Source: Tianweitania sp. UT-5YL-CI-8
Lineage (GTDB): Bacteria; Pseudomonadota; Alphaproteobacteria; Rhizobiales; Rhizobiaceae
Direction of reading: 5' to 3'
DNA length: 37,715 bases
NCBI RefSeq assembly: GCF_030010215.1
Contig: NZ_JASCRR010000027.1
Coordinates: forward strand, 1 to 37,715
This document shows positions 24,339 through 32,340 of the stretch, one piece after another; within the stretch, counting starts at the first letter, position 1, and each line of letters begins with the position of its first letter. The translations under genes and the position numbers were made by a program. A model generated the notes under the pieces. The model made no database searches. It saw nothing but the letters and a program-made list of their open reading frames with translations, and was not told where the DNA came from.

Positions 24339-25268
24339 ATGGCTGCAGTAGACCTCAACGAGATCACGGTCGCACAGCCGCTCGCAGCGGAGCGCAGAGG
24401 CGTTTCGATTACGCGGCGAATTTGGCGTGCTGCATTCGCTTCCTACGAATTCCGCATCGGCCTGGCAATTTTCGTTATTCTGGTCGCCGCGGCTCTCTTC
24501 TACCCTTGGCTGAGCGGCATCAATCCGACAAAGCTGAACGTATCGGCAAAGCTTAATGCTCCCTGGTTCATTGGCGACAAGTGGATGTGGTCTGCGCCTC
24601 TGGGCACCGACCAGCTCGGCCGCGACATGCTCGTGCGCAGTCTCGTGGGATTGCGGTATTCGTTACTCATAGGCTTCTCGACCGTCGCGTTGATGCTGGT
24701 TGTGGGCTGCACGATCGGAATGCTCTCAGGATATTACGGCGGAAAAGTAGATCTCATCCTGATGCGCATTACGGATGCGCAACTGTCCATTCCGATGATC
24801 ATTCTGGCGATTACGGTGCTCGGTGTGTCCCGCCCGACCATCCCCGCGATCATCCTTGTGCTGGGATTATCCAGCTGGCCGGTCTACGCGCGCGTGACCC
24901 GCAGCGTTGTCATGACCGAGCGCAAGCAGGAATATGTGCGTGCAGCGCAGGTGAGCGGCGCATCCAACCTCTGGATCATGCTTTTCCTCTTGGCGCCGCT
25001 GATCATGCCCCCCGTCATTTTCATTTCGGTGCTCGACGTAGCCCGAATGATGATTTTCGAATCCATCCTCGGCTTCATCGGCTTGGGCGTTCAGCCGCCG
25101 ACGCCCACCTTCGGAAACATCATCGCCGACGGCCGCAAATATCTGCTGAATGCGTGGTGGATCGCCACTATGCCAGGCATTTTCCTTTGCTTCACCTTGA
25201 CCAGCGTCAATCTGATGGGCGCGACGCTCGAGCGGGCTCGCAACCGCATCTACGGAGGCGCCCTGTGA
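24339..25268 (+). CDS. Dipeptide/oligopeptide-type ABC permease (DppC-like)
   Basis: A 309-residue permease partner. 'APLGTDQLGRDMLVRSLVGL' is the DppC hallmark (the GTDxxGRD motif). The coupling loop is 'EYVRAAQVSGASNLWIMLFL', and the closing 'ESILGFIGLGVQPPTPTFGN' with 'MLMNAWW'-type helices (here 'LLNAWWIATMPGIFLCF') follows. ATG 24339 is one base after the stop of the upstream permease. The gene ends in GTGA, where the ATPase gene starts. Confidence 0.9.
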   Translation: MAAVDLNEITVAQPLAAERRGVSITRRIWRAAFASYEFRIGLAIFVILVAAALFYPWLSGINPTKLNVSAKLNAPWFIGDKWMWSAPLGTDQLGRDMLVRSLVGLRYSLLIGFSTVALMLVVGCTIGMLSGYYGGKVDLILMRITDAQLSIPMIILAITVLGVSRPTIPAIILVLGLSSWPVYARVTRSVVMTERKQEYVRAAQVSGASNLWIMLFLLAPLIMPPVIFISVLDVARMMIFESILGFIGLGVQPPTPTFGNIIADGRKYLLNAWWIATMPGIFLCFTLTSVNLMGATLERARNRIYGGAL

Positions 25269-27100
25269 TAAGCGTACCCATTCTCTCCGTGCGCGATTTG
25301 ACCGTTAGCCTCAGGTCCGAGGAAGGCGGCCGAAACATCGTATCGGACGTCAGTTTGGATCTCGCCCCAAGAGAAATCGTGGGTATTATTGGCGCGAGCG
25401 GCTCCGGCAAGTCGGTCCTGTCTCGCGCACTGGTCAACTGGATCGACCCGCCGCTTGAGATCGCGTCCGGCTCCGTGACCTATAAGAACGAGAATATTTT
25501 CACACTTCCGCCGCGCCGGATGCGCGCGCTGCGCAAAGAGATCGCCTATGTCGGCGCGAACCCGCAGGGCGCGCTGGACCCGACGCTGCCGGTGGGACGC
25601 CAGATCGTCGAAAAGATCCAGGCTTTGGTGCCCGAACTCAGTCGTGCGGATGCCGAACGCCGTGTGATCGAGTTGCTAGCCGCGGTCCGTATTCCGTCCC
25701 CCGCCTCGCGCTTTCATGAATACCCGTCGCAGTTCAGCGGCGGGATGATGCAGCGCGCGCTGATCGTCGATGCGTTGGCAACAAACCCCGCGTTTCTGGT
25801 GGCGGACAATGTCACGCAACCGCTTGATGTGACGATTGCCGCTCAGGTCATGCGTCTGATGCGCGAACTCACCGAGCGTTTCGATACGGCCGTCGTGTTC
25901 GTGTCTTCGTCGCTGCCGATCCTGAACGATTCCGCAGACCAGATCTTGGTTCTCGCAGAGGGTCGGATCGTGGAACGGCAAGTGCCCGAGCGCTTGGTGC
26001 ATTCACCCCAGCATCCCTACACCACACAGCTCATTTCCGAGATTCCGCAGATTTGGACCGACACGGCGCCCGTCGTGCCGAAGATACCGCGGCAAGGTAC
26101 GCCGCTGATCAGCATCAAGAATGCTTTCCGAACTTACCACGTCCGCAAGCGCGGAACATTCGCAAGCTACAGCGAGGTGCGCGCAGTCAGGGACGTCAGC
26201 TTCGATGTCTTCCCTGGGGAGAACTTCGGCATCGTTGGCGAGTCCGGTTGCGGAAAGTCGACGCTGATGCGGCTCCTCAGCCGGCTGGAGATGCCCGACA
26301 GCGGCTCTGTCATTTGCGGCGGCCAGAACATCTCGCGTCTGTGGCGGGCCGATCTCCTGAAATTCCGCAAGGATTTCCAACTCGTTCTGCAGGATCCATT
26401 CAACTCCTTGCCGCCACGGACCCCCATAGGGGAAATCATCGGTGGCCCGCTCAGGGTTCATGGCGTCCGGAGCGCAGACCAGCGCCGCAAACAAGTGCTT
26501 GCCGTGATGGAGGAGGTGGGCCTTGCTTCGTCGCTGTTCGACGAGTTGCCGCTCGGCCTGAGCGCGGGGCAACGGCAACGGGTCAATGTCGCGCGGGCGC
26601 TGGTGCTGGACCCAAAAGTCTTGATCATGGACGAGACGCTCTCCGCGCTCGATCAGACCGAACAGTTCAAGCTGCTCAAGCTTTTCTCGGATCTGCAGAC
26701 GAAGCACGGTCTAACCTACATTTTCATTTCCCACGACATGGCCATGGTCCGGCGTGTCTGCAACCGTATCGCCGTGATGTATCTCGGCGAGGTCGTTGAG
26801 ATAGCCGACAACACAAAGCTCTTCTTCGACCCGGGACACCCCTACACGAAGGCGTTGCTGAGCGCGATTCCGACGCTGGAGACGCGGCGCTACGATCCCG
26901 AGGAATGCCTGTTGGACGGCGAACCTCCAAGCCCCATCGACCTGCCGCCGGGATGTGGCTTCGCCAGCCGCTGTCCAAAGGCGTTCGGCAGGTGCCGCGT
27001 CGAAACGCCTTTGCTCATGCCGGACGGGCCCGATGGCGAAGCGGCCTGCTTCCTGGTTCCATCCTATCCGCCGCAGCCGGTTACGGCCGCCGCAGCCTGA
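25265..27100 (+). CDS. Fused oligopeptide-type ABC ATPase, first half degenerate
   Basis: A 611-residue protein with two complete nucleotide-binding domains, equivalent to DppD and DppF in one chain. NBD1 (about 1-265) keeps Walker A 'GASGSGKS' (43-50) and signature 'FSGGMMQR'. However, the Q-loop Gln is Ala98 ('VGANPQGALDP'), the catalytic Glu is Asn182 ('VADNVTQPLD') and the switch His is Ser ('FVSSSLPIL', about 214-216). NBD2 keeps 'GESGCGKST', 'LVLQDPFNS', 'LSAGQRQRV', 'LIMDETLSALD' and 'FISHDM', and ends with the oligopeptide-type Cys-rich tail 'GCGFASRCPKAFGRC'. The start is GTG 25265, overlapping the permease stop; the frame is open further upstream but that part is antisense to nothing and lies inside the permease gene. 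Confidence 0.88.
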   Translation: MISVPILSVRDLTVSLRSEEGGRNIVSDVSLDLAPREIVGIIGASGSGKSVLSRALVNWIDPPLEIASGSVTYKNENIFTLPPRRMRALRKEIAYVGANPQGALDPTLPVGRQIVEKIQALVPELSRADAERRVIELLAAVRIPSPASRFHEYPSQFSGGMMQRALIVDALATNPAFLVADNVTQPLDVTIAAQVMRLMRELTERFDTAVVFVSSSLPILNDSADQILVLAEGRIVERQVPERLVHSPQHPYTTQLISEIPQIWTDTAPVVPKIPRQGTPLISIKNAFRTYHVRKRGTFASYSEVRAVRDVSFDVFPGENFGIVGESGCGKSTLMRLLSRLEMPDSGSVICGGQNISRLWRADLLKFRKDFQLVLQDPFNSLPPRTPIGEIIGGPLRVHGVRSADQRRKQVLAVMEEVGLASSLFDELPLGLSAGQRQRVNVARALVLDPKVLIMDETLSALDQTEQFKLLKLFSDLQTKHGLTYIFISHDMAMVRRVCNRIAVMYLGEVVEIADNTKLFFDPGHPYTKALLSAIPTLETRRYDPEECLLDGEPPSPIDLPPGCGFASRCPKAFGRCRVETPLLMPDGPDGEAACFLVPSYPPQPVTAAAA

Positions 27101-27121
27101 CCCCATTTCAAGCGGAATGTC

Positions 27122-28402
27122 ATGATGCCCAACTCGACTGCAGACCTGAACGCACCTCCTCGTGTCGATATCGACGCGCATCACCGCCTGATGGAAGAGG
27201 TTTCCGCATTCGGTGGCAGCGCCGGCGGCGCGCTGACCCGTCTCACCTTATCGGAAGAGGACCGCCAGGCACGCGACTGGCTTGCCACCTGGATGAAGAA
27301 CGCAGGTTTGCGTGTCGAGATCGATGCCATTGGCAACATGTTCGGCTTTCTGGAGTGGGCAGGACCCGATGCGCCCAGGATCATGACCGGCTCGCACATC
27401 GACAGTCAGCCGAATGGTGGACGATTCGACGGCAGCTACGGCGTTGTCGCGGCCTGCAGTGCGATCGAAGCCATCCAGCGCAAGGTCGCTGAGACCGGCA
27501 TCACACCAAAATCAAACTTCATTCTCGTCAACTGGACGAATGAGGAAGGCGCGCGGTTCCAGCCCAGCTTGCTTGGCAGCGGGGTCAATTCCGGAGAACA
27601 TACGCTAGAATTCGCCCTAGGCCGCAAGGACGGCAAAGGCATCAGCGTGCGGGAAGCGCTGACATCCATCGGTTATGCGGGAACAGCGGAGCGCGTCATT
27701 CCCGATGCGCTCATCGAATTGCATATCGAAGGCGGCCCTTTCCTTGAGAAAGCGGGGAAACGCTTTGCGGCAGTCGACCGCTTCTGGGGGGCGACCAAGT
27801 ACCGGGTAGCGTTCATCGGGCGACAGGCGCATACCGGCCCTACACCGATGGCAGAAAGGCGGGATGCTTTGTTGGCCGCGGCTTATCTGATTGCGGATAT
27901 CCGCGTGATCGCGGACGAAGGCGGGCTCGACCTTCACACCTCCGTCGGGCGCCTTGAGGTGTCTCCAAACTCACCGAATGTCGTGCCGGGCGAGGCAGTT
28001 CTTTTCATCGAGCTCCGCTCGCCCGATCCCGATCTGCTCGCTTCCGCCGAAGAAAAGATGAAGGCAGCTATGCAGAAAGCCGCCGAGCGCGCGATGGCGG
28101 AGTTTGAAGTCCGAAGCATAGATCGGCGCAAAGCGGGCCGGCTCGATGCCGATCTCTACAAGCTCGCAGAGGCAACCGCCGCTGCGCTGGGTGAGGAAAC
28201 CATGCGCCTGGATTCCATCGCCGGCCATGATTCGATTGCGATGGCACCCGTAACCAAAGCTCTGGTCATCAACGTCCCAAGCGTGGGTGGCGTCATTCAC
28301 CATCCAACCGAATTCACGACGCTGGAAGACCGCGCCTTCGGCGTGCAGGTCTTGACCGGAATGCTGTGGCGCTTCTGCGTCGATGGCGATGTTTTGGCCT
28401 GA
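27122..28402 (+). CDS. M20-family amidohydrolase (allantoate/N-carbamoyl amino acid type)
   Basis: A 426-residue Zn-dependent hydrolase. Members cleave allantoate, ureidoglycine or N-carbamoyl-L-amino acids. Metal ligands are in 'GSHIDSQPNGGRFDGSYG' (H92, D103), 'WTNEEGARF' (E141, E142), 'ELHIEGGPFLEKAG' (H201) and 'GGVIHHPTEF' near the C-terminus. The usual HIEQGP is HIEGGP here: Gln, which contacts substrate, is Gly. That points to altered specificity. It starts 22 bp after the ATPase gene. The neighbours (amidase, kinases) imply hydrolysis of a ureido or amide bond in the imported compound. Confidence 0.87.
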   Translation: MMPNSTADLNAPPRVDIDAHHRLMEEVSAFGGSAGGALTRLTLSEEDRQARDWLATWMKNAGLRVEIDAIGNMFGFLEWAGPDAPRIMTGSHIDSQPNGGRFDGSYGVVAACSAIEAIQRKVAETGITPKSNFILVNWTNEEGARFQPSLLGSGVNSGEHTLEFALGRKDGKGISVREALTSIGYAGTAERVIPDALIELHIEGGPFLEKAGKRFAAVDRFWGATKYRVAFIGRQAHTGPTPMAERRDALLAAAYLIADIRVIADEGGLDLHTSVGRLEVSPNSPNVVPGEAVLFIELRSPDPDLLASAEEKMKAAMQKAAERAMAEFEVRSIDRRKAGRLDADLYKLAEATAAALGEETMRLDSIAGHDSIAMAPVTKALVINVPSVGGVIHHPTEFTTLEDRAFGVQVLTGMLWRFCVDGDVLA

Positions 28403-28406
28403 CCCC

Positions 28407-29843
28407 ATGGCTGAAACCGGAATGACGGACATCTGGCAGATGAGTGCGATGGGCCTCCTGGATGGGTTTGCGGATGGATCGCTCTCGCCAGTCGACGCGA
28501 TGAAAGCCGTGCTCGACCGTGTGGATGCCGTCAATCCGATAGTGAACGCCATTTTTGAGCTTCGTGCCGAAGAGGCAATGGCTGCGGCGCGAGCATCCGA
28601 AGTCCGATGGCTCGCGAAAGCGCCTTCAGGAGCACTCGATGGGCTGCCTGTCACGGTCAAGGACAGCATCGCGCTGGCCGGCTGGCCTTACTGGCGCGGC
28701 ACCCGCGGTCGGATCGGCACAACCTCAAAAGACGACGCCCCGCCCGCTGCAAGGCTGAAAGAAGCCGGCGCAATTATATTCGGCAAGACGACGATGCCGG
28801 ACTACGGTCTGCTGCCTTCCGGTCTCAGCTCCGCGCATGGGACAACCAGAAACCCCTGGAATTTTTCGATGAACACGGGCGGCTCTTCCAGTGGGGCAGC
28901 CGCCGCTGTGGCTTCCGGAATGGGACCCGCGTCGATCGGATCGGATCTGGCCGGCTCCGTGCGACTGCCGGCAGCGCATTGCGGCATCTTCGGCATGAAA
29001 CCGTCCGGCGGGGTGGTGCCACACAGTCCTCCAAGTTCGACGCGGGTCGCAGGCCCTCTCACCCGGACAGTTGCCGACGCGGTTCTGATGCTTTCGGTGC
29101 TCAGCAAGCCGGACAAGGAGACAGGTGCCTCGGGCGGCTCGCTGCCCGGCGTTATCCCTGCCGCCGATGTTCAAGGCATGCGGATCGGGCTGTTGATAGG
29201 CAAAGGATTCGGCGATGAGGTGGAAGCCGGCGTTGCCAATCCCATTCTCCGCGCCGCCGATCTCCTAAGGGATGCCGGCGCCGTTGTGATCGAGGCATCC
29301 GATCCGGTCAAAACTGACCTTCGTGGGCATTTGGAGACAGTGTTCGCTGTGAAGGCAGCGATGGAACGTGACGAGCTACCCCGGTCGGCTCGCTCAGAGA
29401 CGTTGGAATATATTTCCAGCGTCTGCGACGCAGGCGATGCCGTCTCAGCGAAGCGTTATGTCGAGGCGATGGAAGGCATAGAGCGCGCGAAGGCCGTATA
29501 CCGAGATAGTTTGTCGGGCTTCGATCTGGTCATATCGCCGGTGATGCCGGTTACCGGCTTCCCGGCAGAGGCGCTGGGAGCAAGACAGGATTCGCCACTG
29601 CATCATCTCTCCTACACTGCGCTTACCAATCAACTCGGCTGGCCGGCGGCTTCGATCTTTTGCGGATTTGCACCGGACGGTCTTCCGGTCGGCCTGCAGA
29701 TTACAGGAAAGAACGGAAAGGATGTCGACGTTCTAGCGCTTGCTGCCTGGTACGAACGCGCGCGGGGCTTCGAGGCGGGTTTCCCTTATCCCATGAACGA
29801 TCTTGGCGACAAACTGAACGTTAAACTCATCTCCAACAGCTGA
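28407..29843 (+). CDS. Amidase (amidase signature family)
   Basis: A 478-residue amidase of the AS family (GatA/indoleacetamide-hydrolase type). The catalytic triad Ser-cisSer-Lys is visible: K85 in 'LPVTVKDSIALAG', cis-Ser S161 in 'NTGGSSSGAAAAVASG', and nucleophile S184 in 'GSDLAGSVRLPAAHCGIF'. The GSDLAG variant replaces the usual GSDxGG. It starts four bases after the hydrolase stop; an ATG 15 bases later is possible. It would release ammonia or an amine from an amide, complementing the upstream M20 enzyme in the same operon. Confidence 0.9.
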   Translation: MAETGMTDIWQMSAMGLLDGFADGSLSPVDAMKAVLDRVDAVNPIVNAIFELRAEEAMAAARASEVRWLAKAPSGALDGLPVTVKDSIALAGWPYWRGTRGRIGTTSKDDAPPAARLKEAGAIIFGKTTMPDYGLLPSGLSSAHGTTRNPWNFSMNTGGSSSGAAAAVASGMGPASIGSDLAGSVRLPAAHCGIFGMKPSGGVVPHSPPSSTRVAGPLTRTVADAVLMLSVLSKPDKETGASGGSLPGVIPAADVQGMRIGLLIGKGFGDEVEAGVANPILRAADLLRDAGAVVIEASDPVKTDLRGHLETVFAVKAAMERDELPRSARSETLEYISSVCDAGDAVSAKRYVEAMEGIERAKAVYRDSLSGFDLVISPVMPVTGFPAEALGARQDSPLHHLSYTALTNQLGWPAASIFCGFAPDGLPVGLQITGKNGKDVDVLALAAWYERARGFEAGFPYPMNDLGDKLNVKLISNS

Positions 29844-29877
29844 CATGTAGTAAGACGAAGCAAAGAGGGATCGACGG

Positions 29878-30882
29878 ATGGACGACGGCATTGTGGATGA
29901 AATCGGAGCTGCGCGCACCCCGCAGGAGCTTATCGTCCATGCGCTGGCCGCCATGCCGGAATTCCGCGGCGTTCAGGCGTCAATGGGAGCCGCGGTGCCG
30001 TCGATCGCAATGCCGATGCATCTCAGCCTGGATTCGGTCTCAGCGCCTATCTCTTTTTCTGACGATAGGCCTGACGTTTTCGGCAAGGCGTTTCGGGCTG
30101 GCGCACTTGCACCATACAACGTCTTGGACGCGGCGGCTGCCGCAAAAGCAGCGGGTGAAGCACAGATCGCACCAAGGTTGATCGCAGCCGACGCCAGCAA
30201 AAATGTGCTGGTTTTCGAACTACTGGGATCGGAGTGGCGCATGGCTCTGGCGAGCGATATGCGAAAGCCGGATGTCAAATCCGCTGTCCTTTCGGCAAAA
30301 AAAGCATGGCACCAGCAGGCAAAGCTTTCGAAAACGGTTTCGCCGTTCGGGGTTCTGCGAGACTATGCGGGTCGGCTGGAGCCTCATCTGGATCCCAAAG
30401 GCCGCCGCCCGATCCCCTTCAAGGGCGCCATTCCATTCAATTCGGCTATGCAGTGGATTTCGCGCATCGAGGATGCGCTCTCGGCTTCCGGAACTGACTT
30501 GGGCCCGATCCATGGCGAGAATGCCGTCTCCAACATCATGATCGGCCCGGGAGGCCTTATCCGCCTTGTCGATTTCGACCGGGCCGTGAATGCCGATCCT
30601 ATCTTCGATCTCGGCTCGTTGTGCCTCGAGTTCTGCCGCACCGACAAGGAGCGAATGGAAGCTGTCGAGATTTACGCGGGTCGACCCAATCAAGCCATGC
30701 TCGCCAGGGTGAAGCTCTACGGTATTGTGGACGATTTCCTGTGGGCGTGCTGGGCGCTGCTGGCTGAAACCGGCGATGACATGGTCGGCCCGGAGTGGCT
30801 CAAATATGCCAGCAACAGGTTGATCCGGATGAACTACCATCTTCAGACATTCGACATGCGCCACCTTCTGGCGACCGCATAA
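29878..30882 (+). CDS. Phosphotransferase (APH/choline-kinase fold), altered catalytic Asp
   Basis: A 334-residue kinase-fold protein. The catalytic loop is 'GPIHGENAVSNIMI': H212-G213-E214 with N219, so the usual Asp of HGD is Glu. The metal-binding Asp is D232 in 'LVDFDRAVNADP'. The N-lobe has a possible ATP Lys at K70. It shares features with the next protein ('WACWALLAETG' versus 'WGCWATYQSRT'), so the two are probably ancient paralogues. GAGGGA upstream supports the start. Loss of the catalytic Asp may lower or change activity; the protein could be a pseudokinase subunit. The substrate is unknown. Confidence 0.78.
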   Translation: MDDGIVDEIGAARTPQELIVHALAAMPEFRGVQASMGAAVPSIAMPMHLSLDSVSAPISFSDDRPDVFGKAFRAGALAPYNVLDAAAAAKAAGEAQIAPRLIAADASKNVLVFELLGSEWRMALASDMRKPDVKSAVLSAKKAWHQQAKLSKTVSPFGVLRDYAGRLEPHLDPKGRRPIPFKGAIPFNSAMQWISRIEDALSASGTDLGPIHGENAVSNIMIGPGGLIRLVDFDRAVNADPIFDLGSLCLEFCRTDKERMEAVEIYAGRPNQAMLARVKLYGIVDDFLWACWALLAETGDDMVGPEWLKYASNRLIRMNYHLQTFDMRHLLATA

Positions 30883-30925
30883 CCCACCATAGCTGCCAAG
30901 TCATGTCGATCACGGGGCGCAAGCG

Positions 30926-31831
30926 ATGATCACCATAGAACAAGCCATCGAAAAGACGGGGATGTGGACCGGCCGCCCAGCGCGTCCCGAACGCATCGCT
31001 TCCGGCATCACCAATGTGAACTGGCGGATATGTCTGGACGACACCCATGAGACCTTCTTCCTGAAAGTTCATGGGCCCGGCACGGAAAACCTGATCGATC
31101 GTGAACTGGCCCACGAGGCCACGATCAAGGCGGCAGAGACGGGCTACGCGCCGCAATTGCTGTTTTACGATGAGGCGGATGGCATCGAGGTCTACGAATT
31201 CCTGCATGGTTTCAGAAGCTGCAACGTCATCGACCTGCAGCATCCGACGATCCGCGCAAACATTTTGAAGGCTTACAAGGCGATCCACAGTAGCCAATCC
31301 ATGTCGAGAACCAAGACCGGCTTCGACCAGTTGAACGACCACCTTGCCCGGCTGAAGGCAATCGATGCCGAACTGCCGGAGGACATGGACCACATCCTCT
31401 GGCAGGTATCGCGTGCCCGCGATGCCATCTTCGCGGCCGGTATGGAGACATGCGCGTGCTTCAACGACGCCTATGTCTATAACTACATGGTCAACGACGC
31501 GCTGGACGTTAAGATCATCGATTGGGAATATGCATCGGGCAACGATCCCTATTGGGACATTGCCATGTTCTCGTTCGAGTCCGTCTTTATCGGCAAAAGC
31601 GAGATCGAGCAGACGCTTATGCTCTACAATGGTGCCTCTGATGCCGCAACGACCGCGCGCGTATACCTCTATATCGGTGTAGCCTGTATCGTCTGGGGGT
31701 GCTGGGCTACCTATCAGAGCCGGACGTCGAGCATTCCGTTCGATTTCGGCAAATATGCCGATATTCTCTTTCTGCGAGGCCGCGCTTTGATGACCGTGCC
31801 GGAATGGGATAGAGCGTTGGCAGCGGTCTGA
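30926..31831 (+). CDS. Choline-kinase-like phosphotransferase, catalytic His replaced
   Basis: A 301-residue kinase-fold protein resembling bacterial choline/ethanolamine kinases. The N-lobe is 'IASGITNVNWRICLD' and 'FFLKVHGPGTENLIDRE', with the ATP Lys at K47. The catalytic loop is 'CACFNDAYVYNYMV', with F179 where CHND has His; N180, D181 and N186 are kept. 'VKIIDWEYASGNDPYWDI' carries the metal Asp (D199). It stands 43 bp after the other kinase-fold gene, in the same operon. Together they suggest phosphorylation of a hydroxyl or amine on the imported compound. It is the likelier active partner of the two. Confidence 0.82.
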   Translation: MITIEQAIEKTGMWTGRPARPERIASGITNVNWRICLDDTHETFFLKVHGPGTENLIDRELAHEATIKAAETGYAPQLLFYDEADGIEVYEFLHGFRSCNVIDLQHPTIRANILKAYKAIHSSQSMSRTKTGFDQLNDHLARLKAIDAELPEDMDHILWQVSRARDAIFAAGMETCACFNDAYVYNYMVNDALDVKIIDWEYASGNDPYWDIAMFSFESVFIGKSEIEQTLMLYNGASDAATTARVYLYIGVACIVWGCWATYQSRTSSIPFDFGKYADILFLRGRALMTVPEWDRALAAV

Positions 31832-31861
31832 CGGCGCCTTGGGAGGCGTCAGACCGCTGCC
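31819..31861 (+). terminator. Large hairpin overlapping the end of the kinase gene
   Basis: GGCAGCGGTCTGAC (31819-31832) pairs perfectly with GTCAGACCGCTGCC (31848-31861), with a small inner stem GCCT/AGGC. The stop codon TGA (31829-31831) lies in the left arm. It follows the last gene of the long operon. The T-run afterwards is short (GCTTTG), so it is a moderate terminator or a 3' stabiliser. Confidence 0.6.
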
Positions 31862-31994
31862 AGGCTTTGTGACGCAGCCCCGATTGAAGCGGTCGTGTTT
31901 GTGTGGTTCCATGATCTGGCGGTAGAACAGACCGAAGCAGCGTATCGCCATAGGCTCCGCAATGTGCGGCATGCTCAATTGAGCGAGGATCGAG
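31862..31994. other. Short gap before the small membrane protein
   Basis: I see no supportable gene in this 130-bp stretch. GAGGA at 31985-31989 is the likely ribosome-binding site of the small frameshifted gene that follows. Confidence 0.4.
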
Positions 31995-32215
31995 ATGGCT
32001 GAAGTTCTAGAACCACCGGCAACGACGGGTAATTCCCACCCCGAAGAAATGAAGGCCGTTTACGACCTGCGCATCGGGAAGCATGTCACTTTGCAAGGCA
32101 GTGCGAGAATAACCCCCGCCGGCGTCATCTGCGCGGGATAGCGGTAAGCGCCATGGTCCTGGCGTTCGGCTTCCTTGCTTCCGCCGTCAGCAGCCGGGCT
32201 TATTTCGAGGATTGA
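31995..32215 (+). pseudogene. Small one-TM membrane protein, single-base frameshift
   Basis: From ATG 31995 (GAGGA five bases upstream) the frame reads 'MAEVLEPPATTG' to 'HVTLQGSARITPAGVICAG' and meets TAG. In the next frame the text continues without a break as 'IAVSAMVLAFGFLASAVSSR' and 'AYFED', ending in TGA at 32213-32215. Inserting one G into the GCGGG run near 32138-32142 joins them. The whole would be about 73 residues, with a cytoplasmic N-terminus and one membrane helix. It is either a recent pseudogene or a base-calling error in a G run. I do not recognise the family. Confidence 0.6.
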
Positions 32216-32340
32216 CGCCCGTGCGTAGGCGCAGATTGGTATCGCTGCGATAGCTAAGGGCGCAGCGCCTTGAGGTCGGATTTCATTGACACGCCCTGGG
32301 CGGTTGCCCAAGCTGCGTCCAGATTCAAGGGAGCAAACCG

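Noticed and set aside
24581-25264. N-terminal extension of the fused ATPase frame
   Set aside because: The frame is open far upstream but lies wholly inside the DppC-like permease gene; the GTG at 25265 overlapping the permease stop fits the operon pattern.
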